This document shows positions 24,174 through 33,414 of a stretch of DNA of 64,000 nucleotides, piece after piece. This DNA comes from JBAZKV01 sp964443545. GTDB taxonomy: Bacteria; Margulisbacteria; WOR-1; JAKLHX01; JBAZKV01. The DNA lies in assembly GCA_964443545.1 (NCBI GenBank), contig CAYUCV010000001.1:14821-78820 (forward strand). The letters run 5' to 3'. Position 1 is the stretch's first letter; each line of letters begins with the position of its first letter. The position numbers and the translations under genes were made by a program. A model generated the notes under the pieces. It did no database searches and was not told where the DNA came from. It saw only the letters and a program-made list of their open reading frames with translations.

Positions 24174-25355
24174 ATGTTTAATCATGCAAAAACAAAAGCG
24201 GGAGCGGTCGCTGTCCTTGTTGTTTTTTTTGTCTTTGCTTTGTCTGCGTGGACGATGCAAGCATATGCGAACAAAGACGCAAAGGATTCTTTAAAAGAAA
24301 AACAGGACCAGCTTGACGGAATATATAAGAAGCTGGAGCAAAGCAGGCGCAAGCTGAGAGAAACAAAACAACAGGAAGAAAGCGTAATAAACAGGCTTTT
24401 CATTATCAACAGGGACCTTAAAGTGACAAAAGGCCAGCTCTCAAGGGCGCAGGACCAGATCCAGAGGAACGAGAACAAGATCGGATATCTCAGGGGCTCG
24501 CTTGCTGAAACTAAGGCAAGAATGGACTCAAAAAGCGCGCTTTTCTCAAAAAGGCTGAACGAGATCTACAGGACAGGCGGGGTCAACCTCTTCGGGCTCC
24601 TGCTAACCGCGGATACCCTAGCTGATTTCATAAGCCGATCATATTTTTTTGAAAAGATCATAGGAAGGGACATTGATATCGTGGATGAGCTTACCCGCGA
24701 GCACTCAAAGCTTAACTCAACCAAAGCCGAATTGGAGGGAGTGACCATTGAGATCAAGAAACTCGCAAGAAATATAGAAAGCAAAAAAACATACATCGAG
24801 AACCTGGCCGAAGAAAAGCAAAAGGTCTACAAATCGCTCGAACAGAGGAAGAAAGAGCACGAAAAGAACATAGCGGAACTAGAACAGAGTTCCAAAGAGA
24901 TCGAGAACATGGTAAAAAAGATGCTGGCAAAGCGTAAGGCAAAAGGCATTGCTGGCCCACAGGGGACAGGCACATTCATCTGGCCGCTTTACGGCAGAAT
25001 TACTTCGACCTTTGGATACAGGAGGAGCCCTGTCTGGGGAGGTAGAAACTTCCATACCGGTCTTGATATTGCCGCATCGCACGGCAGCCCGATAAAAGCC
25101 GCGGATGGCGGAGAAGTGATATACTCCGGATGGTGGAGGGGATATGGCAAGCTGGTAATCCTTGACCATGGCAAGGGTATCTCCACTCTGTACGCGCATA
25201 TGTCCAGGATCTATGCGCAGAAGGACCAGAAAGTTAAAAAGGGGCAAGTGCTTGGACTGGTGGGCAGCACAGGCTGGTCTACCGGCCCGCATTTGCATTT
25301 TGAAGTAAGAAAAGAAGGCGTTCCAAAAAATCCTGTAAGCTGGCTGCCAAGGTAA
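24174..25355 (+). CDS. Murein hydrolase activator or endopeptidase, EnvC/CwlO type (M23)
   Basis: The 393-residue protein has a signal sequence (GAVAVLVVFFVFALSAWTM), a long coiled coil (residues about 35-265, heptads rich in Lys, Glu, Leu), and a C-terminal M23 (LytM) domain. The zinc-site motifs are intact: FHTGLDIA (HxxxD) and GPHLHFEV (HxH), with YAHM between them, so it may be an active endopeptidase, whereas E. coli EnvC is degenerate and only activates amidases. Such proteins act at division in the periplasm. ATG 24174 is preferred to 24135 on promoter grounds. It precedes ctpA by 9 bp, a common pairing. Confidence 0.9.
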   Translation: MFNHAKTKAGAVAVLVVFFVFALSAWTMQAYANKDAKDSLKEKQDQLDGIYKKLEQSRRKLRETKQQEESVINRLFIINRDLKVTKGQLSRAQDQIQRNENKIGYLRGSLAETKARMDSKSALFSKRLNEIYRTGGVNLFGLLLTADTLADFISRSYFFEKIIGRDIDIVDELTREHSKLNSTKAELEGVTIEIKKLARNIESKKTYIENLAEEKQKVYKSLEQRKKEHEKNIAELEQSSKEIENMVKKMLAKRKAKGIAGPQGTGTFIWPLYGRITSTFGYRRSPVWGGRNFHTGLDIAASHGSPIKAADGGEVIYSGWWRGYGKLVILDHGKGISTLYAHMSRIYAQKDQKVKKGQVLGLVGSTGWSTGPHLHFEVRKEGVPKNPVSWLPR

Positions 25356-25364
25356 GGGGAGAGC

Positions 25365-26791
25365 ATGAAAAACAAGAAGAGGAAGTGGTTTGCGGGCTGG
25401 GCCGCAACGGTCCTGACGGTCTTAACGATCGCGCTGGTGATTTCCGGTGCCCAGAGAGGCAGAGCGGCTGACGAATTGAACAGCAAGCTCCAGGTGTTTT
25501 TGCAGGTCATAGACATTGTTAAAAGCGATCATGTGGAAAAGAACCTTGATGACAAAAAGATGGTCTACGGCGCAATTAAAGGTTTTCTTGAAGGACTGGA
25601 CGATCCCTATACCCGTTTTATGGAACCGCCTGCCTTCAAGGAGATGAAGGCACNNNNNNNNNNNNNNNNNNNNNNNNNNNNNNNNNNNNNNNNNNNNNNN
25701 NNNNNNNNNNNNNNNNNNNNNNNNNNNNNNNNNNNNNNNNNNNNNNNNNNNNNGACGATCCCTATACCCGTTTTATGGAACCGCCTGCCTTCAAGGAGAT
25801 GAAGGCACGGCTTAACGGCTCCTACAGCGGAATAGGCATCTATATCGGACTAAAGAAAAAGAAACTGGTTGTAATATCTCCCATTCCCGATACACCCGCA
25901 GACAAGCTGGGGCTTAAAGCAATGGACCATATAGTCACAATAGAGGGCAAACCCACCAGAGATATGGGGCTTGAAGAAGCGGTAAGCATGATCCGGGGCC
26001 CCAAAGGCACTGCGGTAAAGGTCGGGATACTGCGGGGTAAAGAGAAAAAACCAAAGGAATACCGGATAATCAGGGACAAGATCACTATTAAGAGCGTGGA
26101 GTATAAACTGCTGGATAAAGACAGCGGCTATATAAAATTGAACACTTTTGAGAACCTGAATGCCAATAAGGAGATGGAAAAAGCTATCAATTTTATGGAA
26201 AGCAAAAAGGTCCGGGGACTTATCCTTGACCTGAGAGGCAACGGCGGAGGGCTACTTGCCAACGCGGTGGAGATATCCAACATGTTCCTTACAAAAGACC
26301 TTCCGATCGTTGCCACCGTGGACAGGGACGGGCAGAGAGACGTCCTTTATTCATACGGTCCGGGGATCTGGAAAAAACCGCTGGTGGTACTGATAGACCA
26401 AAGCAGTGCAAGCGCTTCCGAGATACTTGCGGGAGCAATAAAGGACAATCATGTGGGCACCATAGTCGGATATCACTCTTTCGGCAAGGCCTCCGTCCAG
26501 AATATAAGACAGCTCCAGGACGGATCGGCAATTCTGGTAACGATAGCCAAGTATCAGACGCCCAGCGGCCTGGACATCTCGAAAAAAGGCGTGATACCGG
26601 ATATAATTGTCAGAACGGGGAAAGAGAGGGACTTCCATAACGGAAGCGAGGAGGCTTCTTCAGAAGACGAGGCTGAGGAAGAAGACCTGATTCCCGATAA
26701 AGACCCGAAAAAAGACGTACAATTGATTAAAGCACAAGAGGTCCTGAGAGGGAAGATCGCTGATAGCATTAAGAAAACCGGGAGGGAATAA
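25365..26791 (+). CDS. ctpA: Carboxy-terminal processing protease CtpA (S41), interrupted by a scaffold gap
   Basis: CtpA-type proteases cleave C-termini of periplasmic proteins. A signal anchor (WFAGWAATVLTVLTIALVISGA) is followed by the cap helices, a PDZ domain (IGIYIGLKKKKLVVISPIPDTPADKLGLKAMDHI) and the S41 domain, with the nucleophile region IDQSSASASEILAGA and the catalytic lysine in HSFGKASVQ. The frame breaks at 100 Ns, but the 55 bases before the gap repeat right after it. Removing 155 bases joins both halves into one open frame of about 423 residues, normal for the family. The gene is therefore probably intact. The start follows AAGGGGAG. It lies 1 bp before the exporter gene. Confidence 0.92.
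25599..25808. other. Scaffold gap (100 N) flanked by an identical 55-base overlap, in ctpA
   Basis: The Ns occupy 25654-25753. Bases 25599-25653 and 25754-25808 are identical. This is two contig ends sharing one k-mer-sized overlap that the scaffolder did not merge; collapsing it restores the ctpA frame. Confidence 0.93.
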
Positions 26792-26792
26792 T

Positions 26793-27949
26793 ATGCTTGC
26801 CAGAAAGATCATTGCAGCGCTGATCTTCTTTGCGGCGGTCGCATCTTCGGCGGTTTCTTACATGGGGGATAACTATGTCATAGGCCCCGGCGATGTCCTG
26901 GAGATAAGGGCCTGGAACAGCAGCAATCCGGACCTTCTTGTGGTCAATCCAGTGGGCGTGGGTGTTGTAGCTACCACTCTTATCGACCAGCATGCGGTCT
27001 CGGTATCCCGCGATGGAAGGATCTATGTCCCTATGGTGGGGGCAATCAAGGTGGAGGGAAGAACGATAGCTGAGTTGGAAGATATTCTCGATAGAGGCTT
27101 GAGTATTTACCTGAAAGGCGGAAAAGTCAAGGTCCTTATCAAAACCCCAAAAACCATAAAAGCCTATGTAATGGGAGAAGTATTGCGCCCCGGAATGTAC
27201 GGCATACCGGACGGGAATGCCGAAGAACTCCGGGTCATGAACTTCATCAACGCTTCCGGGGGCTTTACCGCGCTTTCGGACATGGGGAATATCAAGATAC
27301 TCCGCAAAAAAGGTNNNNNNNNNNNNNNNNNNNNNNNNNNNNNNNNNNNNNNNNNNNNNNNNNNNNNNNNNNNNNNNNNNNNNNNNNNNNNNNNNNNNNN
27401 NNNNNNNNNNNNNNGGGCTTTACCGCGCTTTCGGACATGGGGAATATCAAGATACTCCGCAAAAAAGGTCCCAGTCAGGAAGCCTCCGTGGTGGACTTAA
27501 GGAAACTGGTCTCAAAAACGGACATAGCGCAGAACAGGCTCATAAATGACGGGGATACCATTATTGTTCCCCAGATCTACAATCAGGTTTATGTTCTCGG
27601 GCTTGTTAACAAGCCGGGTCCGGTGCCGTATGTTCAAGAGGCCAGCATAGCCGACTATATTGCTCAGGCCGGAGGTTTCACAAAGGTAGCCGCATCCGAT
27701 AGCGTGGCGGTGCTTAGGGGAAATCCTTCTAATCCCACAGTGATTAAGGTGGGAATGAGAAGGTTTTTTGACTGGGGAAAAGGGGTTGAAGAGGTCAGCA
27801 TGCTGCCCGGCGACATTGTGTATGTGCCTCAGAGCTGGTATGCCAATTTCGGCGACCTGGCTTCTATCCTGATAGGCTTCAGGGACCTCAGGAACGCGAC
27901 AAGGGACCTGGCAACGCCGAGCCAGTGGAGGATAGACTTTACAAAGTAG
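26793..27949 (+). CDS. Wza-like polysaccharide export protein with SLBB domains, interrupted by a scaffold gap
   Basis: A signal peptide (KIIAALIFFAAVASSAVSY) leads into a Poly_export domain beginning NYVIGPGDVLEIRAWN, with VSRDGRIYVPMVGAIKVEGRTIAELE, followed by two SLBB-type segments (KAYVMGEVLRPGMYGIPDG and VYVLGLVNKPGPVPY). Such proteins form the periplasmic or outer-membrane channel for capsule or exopolysaccharide. No lipobox is seen. The 100-N gap splits the frame, but the flanking 55-base repeat collapses to give about 333 continuous residues. The next two genes make activated mannose or a related sugar, which supports an exopolysaccharide role. Confidence 0.88.
27260..27469. other. 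Scaffold gap (100 N) flanked by an identical 55-base overlap, in the exporter gene
   Basis: Ns fill 27315-27414; 27260-27314 and 27415-27469 are identical. Collapsing 155 bases restores the reading frame, exactly as in ctpA. Confidence 0.93.
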
Positions 27950-27950
27950 C

Positions 27951-29012
27951 ATGAAAACAATACTCGATAACACGGATAAGATGTTTCGGACAGACAAGAG
28001 CGATATGATGTGCCTTGTGGACAGCTTCCCTTATATGATGGAGGACGCCCTTTTTATCAGCGATTCAAGCGGTACCAGACTAAAAGGCGGATTTGAAGAA
28101 ATAATAATTGCCGGAATGGGCGGCTCTGCCATGGCGGGGGATATCATAAGATCCATCTTTTATGACAGGTTCTCTTGCCCCGTGCAGGTGGTTAGGGGCT
28201 ACAGCCTTCCAAAAAGCGCGGGCAAGAACACCCTTGTCTTTATACTTAGCTACTCCGGCAATACGGAAGAGACACTTTCCGTTCTTAAGGACGCTCTTTC
28301 AAAAAAATGCCGCATTGTTACCATAACTTCCGGGGGGCGCATTAGCCAGATCTCAAAGTCAAAAAAGATGAGCAGTATATCTATCCCGGCAGGCCTGCCA
28401 CCGAGATCGGCGCTCCCATATATGCTGGTCCCTATGCTGAGGCTGCTTGAAGACTCAGGTTTTAAGGGGCTTGTGCGCGAGTCCCGGAGGGCATCTACCC
28501 TTCTAAAAAAGATCCAGCTCAAATACCGTATGGGGAACCCTTCTTCCAGAAACCCGGCAAAAAAGCTTGCGCTGCTGCTTAAGGACAGGATACCTCTTGT
28601 TTTTGGTTCCTTTATGGGAACAGAATCGGCGGCATACAGATGGAAGACACAGCTCAGTGAAAACAGCAAGATGACGGCTCTCCAGAATGTGTTCCCGGAG
28701 CTTAACCATAACGAACTGGTCAACCTGGGGCTAAAGAGCAACAAAAAATGCGGTTTCCACGCGCTGTTCTTGAGGGATGCATCGGACAACAAAAGGGTCC
28801 AATTAAGATTTGAAATAACAAAAAGCCTTCTGGTAAAAGGGGCAAGCCCGGTGGAGGAGATCTGGGCGCAGGGCTCGTCCAAACTCGAAAAGATCCTGTC
28901 CCTGATACATCTCGGGGATTATGTCAGTGTTTATCTTGCCCTGCTGGGCGGGACAGATCCGACCCCTGTCGATGCCATAGAGGACCTAAAAAAGGCGCTG
29001 GCAAAAAAATGA
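27951..29012 (+). CDS. Bifunctional phosphoglucose/phosphomannose isomerase
   Basis: The 353-residue SIS-domain protein matches the PGI/PMI family that interconverts fructose-6-P with glucose-6-P and mannose-6-P. Key segments are IIAGMGGSAMAGDIIRS, LVFILSYSGNTEETLSVL (the SYSGNT phosphate-binding loop), GLPPRSALPYMLVPML and FPELNHNELVNLG, with the catalytic Glu and His region. It starts 1 bp after the exporter gene and overlaps the nucleotidyltransferase by 4 bp, so it probably supplies mannose-6-P for sugar-nucleotide synthesis. Confidence 0.9.
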   Translation: MKTILDNTDKMFRTDKSDMMCLVDSFPYMMEDALFISDSSGTRLKGGFEEIIIAGMGGSAMAGDIIRSIFYDRFSCPVQVVRGYSLPKSAGKNTLVFILSYSGNTEETLSVLKDALSKKCRIVTITSGGRISQISKSKKMSSISIPAGLPPRSALPYMLVPMLRLLEDSGFKGLVRESRRASTLLKKIQLKYRMGNPSSRNPAKKLALLLKDRIPLVFGSFMGTESAAYRWKTQLSENSKMTALQNVFPELNHNELVNLGLKSNKKCGFHALFLRDASDNKRVQLRFEITKSLLVKGASPVEEIWAQGSSKLEKILSLIHLGDYVSVYLALLGGTDPTPVDAIEDLKKALAKK

Positions 29013-30076
29013 AGGCCATAATAATAGCCGGTGGACTGGGCACAAGACTGCGTCCGCTTACATACAATAGGCCAAAGCCGATAGTCCCTATGGTCAACAA
29101 GCCGTTTGTCATCCATCAGATAGAACTTCTTAAGAAGCACGGGATCAAAGAAATAATCGTCAATCTGCATTATTTGTCAGACAGCATAGAGGAATTTCTC
29201 GGGGACGGGAGCAGGCTGGGAGTAAAGATCTACTATTCAATAGAAGAATCTCCACTGGGCACCGCCGGGGCGGTAAAGAATGCCGAAGAATTCTTTGACA
29301 GCGAGCCGATGGTTGCTTTTAACGGGGACGTCCTTACCGATGCCGACATCTCGAGGCTCATCAATTTTCATAAAAAGAATAAGGCAGTGGCCACTATTGC
29401 TCTGACCAGGGTGGAGGACCCCACGCCCTTTGGGCTTGTTATTACCGATGAAAAGGGCAGAGTAAAAAAATTCATAGAAAAGCCGGGATGGAACAGCGTT
29501 AATGTGTCGGGGAACACGATAAATGCCGGGATATACATTTTGGACCCTTCTATCTTTGCCTCTTTTAAAAAAGGCACAAAATACTCATTTGAAAGGGACC
29601 TGTACCCTAGATTGCTTGAGGAAGGCAAGCCGGTTTACGGCATTTCCTCCGATTCGTACTGGCTTGATATAGGAAGCCCCAAGAAATATCTTGAGGCCCA
29701 CAGGGACATCTTAAGAGGCGAGGTCAAAGTCTCCTTTGACGGCAAAAAGAACCAAAACGATGTGTGGATTTGCGAAGGCGCCAACATAAGCCCTTCGGCC
29801 AAACTCAGGGGGCCGTCCATAATCGGGCCGCACACCAGGATAGCCTCAAATGCAAGGATAAACCCTCATTCAACTATAGGGGACGCCGTCAGGATAAGCG
29901 AGGGGGCAACAATAGAGGATTCGGTCATTTTAAGGAATTCTTTAATTGGCAAGGATGTCAAACTGCATGACTGCATAATAGGAGAGAACTGCATCATAGA
30001 GGATTTCGCGGAGATAGGCGAGGGGGTTGTTCTTGCGGATTATTCGATCGTGAAAAAGGGGTCGAAATTGGCGTAG
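29009..30076 (+). CDS. Sugar-phosphate nucleotidyltransferase (mannose-1-P guanylyltransferase-like)
   Basis: The N-terminal Rossmann-like domain starts MKAIIIAGGLGTRLRPLTYNRPKP, the nucleotide-binding signature, with VAFNGDVLTDADI supplying the metal-binding Asp. After about residue 245 a left-handed beta-helix with hexapeptide repeats follows (ISPSAKLRGPSIIGPHTRI, DAVRISEGATIEDSVIL). The arrangement matches bacterial GDP-mannose pyrophosphorylases of the GMPPB type, although glucose-1-P thymidylyltransferases are similar. Its position after a PGI/PMI favours mannose. ATGA overlap with the previous gene. Confidence 0.85.
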   Translation: MKAIIIAGGLGTRLRPLTYNRPKPIVPMVNKPFVIHQIELLKKHGIKEIIVNLHYLSDSIEEFLGDGSRLGVKIYYSIEESPLGTAGAVKNAEEFFDSEPMVAFNGDVLTDADISRLINFHKKNKAVATIALTRVEDPTPFGLVITDEKGRVKKFIEKPGWNSVNVSGNTINAGIYILDPSIFASFKKGTKYSFERDLYPRLLEEGKPVYGISSDSYWLDIGSPKKYLEAHRDILRGEVKVSFDGKKNQNDVWICEGANISPSAKLRGPSIIGPHTRIASNARINPHSTIGDAVRISEGATIEDSVILRNSLIGKDVKLHDCIIGENCIIEDFAEIGEGVVLADYSIVKKGSKLA

Positions 30077-30088
30077 GAGGCCCTTACA

Positions 30089-31273
30089 ATGAATAAAGAA
30101 GAAACCACGGTAAAAAAAATAATAGAGGATGTCCGAAAGTCAGGCGATGCGGCGGTTGCCAAATACGCCAAAAAATTCGAGAAGATAAATATTTCGGCTG
30201 CAGAACTGCGTGTAACCCCGCAGGAAATGGAAGAAGCCTTTTCGTCCGTGGGAAGTGAATTTATCTCAACCGTAAGGCTTGCCGCAAGGAACATCAGGGC
30301 CTATCACGAAAAGCAAAAGCAGAACGAGTGGTTTGATACCCTGCCGGATGATGTGGTCTTGGGATTCAGAATAATTCCTATAGAATCAGTGGGTCTGTAT
30401 GTGCCTGCCGGCAGGGCGGTCTATCCTTCTTCTGTATTAATGAACGCCATTCCCGCAAAGATAGCCGGAGTAAAAAGGATAGTCATGGCGGTTCCCTGCG
30501 GAAAGAACAAGAAAGTGAACCCGTACATACTGGCTGCCGCAAAAGAGGCTGGCATTTCGGAAATATACAAAATGGGAGGGGCGCAGGCAATTGCTGCCCT
30601 TGCAATAGGGACCAGGAAGATACAAAAAGTGGATAAGATAGTAGGCCCGGGCAATATCTTTGTGACGCTTGCCAAAAAACTGCTGTTCGGGGAAGTCGGC
30701 ATAGACAAACTTGCCGGGCCCAGCGATGTTGTAATAATAGCGGACGAAAGCGCAGATATAAGGTTTATCTCATCCGACATGGCGGCCCAGGCCGAGCATG
30801 ATCCCAACTCAAAGGCTATCCTTATCAGTACCTCCGATGACATATTAAGAGATGCAAAGGCGCAGATGAAGAAGATCAAAAGGACAAAGCAGTGCAGGTT
30901 TTATAAAGCAAAAGACCTGGATGATGCGGCCCGCATATCCAATGAGATCGCCCCGGAGCACCTTGAACTCCTGGTATCGGTCCCGCATGCACTTTTGGAA
31001 AAGATAACTAACGCAGGAGCGGTGTTCATGGGGCCGTACTCTCCCGTGGCGGTGGGGGATTATCTGGCCGGTCCCAACCATGTGCTTCCAACCGATGGCA
31101 CCGCAAGATTCTCTTCCCCTCTAGGTGTGTGGGATTTTGTCAAGTATCAGAGTGTTATTGGATACACCAAACCGGCTCTTTCCAGGGTAAGAAAAGACCT
31201 GATCAGGTTCTCCTCCATCGAGGGCTTAAAGGCTCACGGGGAATCGGTCAATATACGTTTTAAGGAATTCTAA
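30089..31273 (+). CDS. hisD: Histidinol dehydrogenase HisD
   Basis: HisD oxidises histidinol to histidine in two NAD-dependent steps using zinc. Landmarks are IPIESVGLYVPAGRAVYPSSVLM, the NAD region EIYKMGGAQAIAALAIGT, VGPGNIFVTLAK, IDKLAGPSDVVIIAD and DMAAQAEHDPNSKAILIS with the zinc ligands, and EIAPEHLELL with the catalytic Glu-His. The 394 residues are slightly short for the family (about 430), mostly at the N-terminus. GGAGG lies 8 nt before the ATG. It overlaps the convergent PHP gene by 14 bp. Confidence 0.95.
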   Translation: MNKEETTVKKIIEDVRKSGDAAVAKYAKKFEKINISAAELRVTPQEMEEAFSSVGSEFISTVRLAARNIRAYHEKQKQNEWFDTLPDDVVLGFRIIPIESVGLYVPAGRAVYPSSVLMNAIPAKIAGVKRIVMAVPCGKNKKVNPYILAAAKEAGISEIYKMGGAQAIAALAIGTRKIQKVDKIVGPGNIFVTLAKKLLFGEVGIDKLAGPSDVVIIADESADIRFISSDMAAQAEHDPNSKAILISTSDDILRDAKAQMKKIKRTKQCRFYKAKDLDDAARISNEIAPEHLELLVSVPHALLEKITNAGAVFMGPYSPVAVGDYLAGPNHVLPTDGTARFSSPLGVWDFVKYQSVIGYTKPALSRVRKDLIRFSSIEGLKAHGESVNIRFKEF

Positions 31274-31943
31274 AACCGAGCCTTTCAAGCAGTCCTCTGG
31301 GGTTGTCATTAACGGCCAGCTTTGCCTCTTCTCCCCTGAGCCCGCAACTTTTGGCAAGTTTATACGCTTGTTCCTGGGTTATGTAGTTTTCCGGCAGGTG
31401 AGAATCCGTATTCACCAGCAGTTTTGCCCCAGTCTTTTTTGCCATTGAAACAACATGCCTGTTTGTAGCGTTGTGAAGTTTTCTCGAGGTTATTTCTAGA
31501 TAGATTCCGTTCTCTTTTGCCAGGAGCGAGTCCTCTTCGGTTATTTTTCCTGGATGAGCAAGAATGTCCACGAGCCCTTTTGTTGATACCGCAGCATTAT
31601 TGGTGCCTTTTATTACGGGCTCCGCCACTGTTTCGCCGTGGCAGACAACGATCTTTGCTCCCATTTTTCTGGCCTCGGCTGCGAGTTCAGGTATCTGCCT
31701 GGGATCGGCATGGGTTATCTCTACCCCCGGGACAAAGACAACATCAAGGTATTTGCCCTGTTTTTCCGAAAACAAGAGCAGTTTTTCGATAACGGATTCA
31801 ATATTTGAATAGTCCACATGGTCGGTGATCGCCATTGCTGCAAACCCCATAGTGGATGCATACCTCATTGCCTCACTTGGCAAAAGCGCTCCGTCGCTTA
31901 AAAGCGAGTGCGTGTGCAGGTCTATTCGCTTGCCGATATCCAT
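31260..31943 (-). CDS. PHP-domain phosphatase, histidinol-phosphatase-like
   Basis: The 227-residue protein is a PHP-domain metal hydrolase: RIDLHTHSLLSDG (HxH), MAITDHVDYSN, the GVEITHAD glutamate, IVVCHGETV, DILAHPGKI and LLVNTDSHLPENY. All metal-binding positions of the family appear intact. The convergent neighbour is hisD, so dephosphorylation of histidinol phosphate (HisK role) is plausible, but PHP proteins vary widely in substrate. It is not adjacent to hisC. Confidence 0.82.
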   Translation of the reverse strand: MDIGKRIDLHTHSLLSDGALLPSEAMRYASTMGFAAMAITDHVDYSNIESVIEKLLLFSEKQGKYLDVVFVPGVEITHADPRQIPELAAEARKMGAKIVVCHGETVAEPVIKGTNNAAVSTKGLVDILAHPGKITEEDSLLAKENGIYLEITSRKLHNATNRHVVSMAKKTGAKLLVNTDSHLPENYITQEQAYKLAKSCGLRGEEAKLAVNDNPRGLLERLGFRIP

Positions 31944-31953
31944 TATACGGCTA

Positions 31954-31962
31954 TGCTATCAT
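31954..31962 (+). promoter_or_regulatory. Extended -10 promoter of rlmD (TGC-TATCAT)
   Basis: TGC-TATCAT lies about 36 nt before the rlmD ATG; no -35 box fits. Unlike the leaderless cases, a GGGGA ribosome-binding site precedes the start. Confidence 0.35.
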
Positions 31963-31998
31963 AGAATAAGTTTTGAATTCAATGTATGGGGATTTGCA

Positions 31999-33414
31999 AT
32001 GCAGCAGGGACAGATAGTCAAAGCAAAGATAGAGACTCTGGCCGCCGGAGGCCAGGGGATAGCCCGCATAGACGGGATGACGGTATTTGTCGATAACAGC
32101 GTTCCCGGAGACGAACTCGAGATTAGGATAGTTGAGGCAAAATCACATTATTGCCGCGCAAAGATAAACAAGATCCTTACCTCTTCACCGTTCCGCGTGC
32201 AGCCGCCGTGCAAGTATTTTGAAAAGTGCGGAGCATGTGATATGCAGCACATAGAATACGGCGCACAGTTAAAATTCAAGGAACAGATAGTTAAAGACAC
32301 AATGAAGAAGATCGGAGGGATCTCTCCGGAAATTGTGCAGCCCGTCATAGGCATGGAAGATCCCTGGGGGTACAGGAATAAAGTGCAGTACCCTGTCAGG
32401 GAAATCCTAAATTCTAAATTCAAAACCCTAAACAAATCACAAATTACAAATTCCAAACAGCAGATGGTGGCAATGGGGTATTTTAAGAAAGGAACGCATG
32501 AGATAGTTGATATTGATAATTGTCTTGTTCTGCATCCCTTTTTGAATAAGATTTCCAATGCCGTTAAAAAGCTGATAAGCGACTTCAAGATTCCTGTTTA
32601 TGACGAAGACAGGGGCAGCGGTTTGATAAGGCATGTCCTGGCAAGGGTGGGGTTTGCGTCAAAAGAAGCTATCCTGTGCCTTGTGTCTAAAGAAATCAAT
32701 ATCCCCGGGTCAAGAAATCTGGTAAGTGCCTTGACCAAAAGTCTTGAGCAGGAGGAAAAGGAGTTCGGGCTTAAAGGTGTGGCAGTGAACGAGAACCACA
32801 GGACCACCAATGTGATCCTGGGCAAAAAGACAAAACCATTGTGGGGGCAGGAAAAGATAAAGGAAAAACTCGGGCCTTTAGAGTTCAAGATCTCTGCCCA
32901 GTCATTTTTTCAGGTCAACCCCGTGCAGACTCTCAAGTTATACTCTGTCGTAGAAGACTTTGCAGGACTTAGGGGAAATGAGACGGTTTTGGACCTCTAT
33001 TGCGGGACCGGTTCAATATCTCTTTGGCTGGCCAAAAAAGCCAAGGAGGTCTGGGGCGTCGAAGAAAATAATTATGCCATTGATGATGCAAAAGAAAATG
33101 CCAGGGTAAACGGCATAAAGAACGCATTTTTTAAATGCGGGACTTCAGAAGCTATTATCAGGCAGTTCTTGGACACCGATGCCAAATTTGATGTTGTTGT
33201 ACTGGATCCGCCGAGATCGGGATGCTCACAGGGGGTCATAGGATCTGTAATTAAACTTAAACCTTCAAGGATTATTTATGTTTCGTGCGATCCTGCCACC
33301 CTGGCAAGGGACCTTAAGTTGTTTTCCGAAAAATACAAGACAGTAAAGATCCAGCCGGTGGATATGTTCCCTCAGACGGCTCATATTGAGTGCGTGGCGC
33401 ATCTATCCAGGTAA
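31999..33414 (+). CDS. rlmD: 23S rRNA uracil-C5 methyltransferase RlmD/RumA family
   Basis: This TrmA-family enzyme methylates a uracil of 23S rRNA. An N-terminal TRAM domain (GQIVKAKIETLAAGGQGIARIDGMTVFV) is followed by the 4Fe-4S cysteines CKYFEKCGACDMQH and a later DIDNC, the SAM motif VLDLYCGTGSISLWLA, LDPPRSGCS, and the nucleophile in VSCDPATLARDL. ATG 31999 is chosen for the TRAM start and GGGGA site; the frame is open further upstream. About 18 residues (ILNSKFKTLNKSQITNSKQQ region, residues 136-153) interrupt the conserved VQYPVR...VAMGYFKKGTHEIVDIDNC block and come from an A-rich repeat. The 3' end overlaps miaA antisense by 101 bp. Confidence 0.93.
   Translation: MQQGQIVKAKIETLAAGGQGIARIDGMTVFVDNSVPGDELEIRIVEAKSHYCRAKINKILTSSPFRVQPPCKYFEKCGACDMQHIEYGAQLKFKEQIVKDTMKKIGGISPEIVQPVIGMEDPWGYRNKVQYPVREILNSKFKTLNKSQITNSKQQMVAMGYFKKGTHEIVDIDNCLVLHPFLNKISNAVKKLISDFKIPVYDEDRGSGLIRHVLARVGFASKEAILCLVSKEINIPGSRNLVSALTKSLEQEEKEFGLKGVAVNENHRTTNVILGKKTKPLWGQEKIKEKLGPLEFKISAQSFFQVNPVQTLKLYSVVEDFAGLRGNETVLDLYCGTGSISLWLAKKAKEVWGVEENNYAIDDAKENARVNGIKNAFFKCGTSEAIIRQFLDTDAKFDVVVLDPPRSGCSQGVIGSVIKLKPSRIIYVSCDPATLARDLKLFSEKYKTVKIQPVDMFPQTAHIECVAHLSR
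32404..32460 (+). repeat. A-rich repeat inserted in rlmD
   Basis: This stretch is built of imperfect short repeats (AAATTCTAAATTC, AAATTACAAATTCC) with an A-rich, G-free base composition unlike the flanking gene. It encodes the extra residues NSKFKTLNKSQITNSK. I recall similar A-rich repeats from other candidate-phylum genomes, but cannot verify that here. Confidence 0.7.

Noticed and set aside
25599..25808. Direct 55-bp duplication in ctpA, as a true tandem duplication or frameshift
   Set aside because: Two other gaps show exactly the same 55-base plus 100-N pattern, and collapsing it restores a single normal-length frame, so it is an assembly artefact.
31825..31998. N-terminal extension of RlmD
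   Set aside because: The extra residues are antisense to the PHP gene, and the TRAM domain with its ribosome site starts at 31999.
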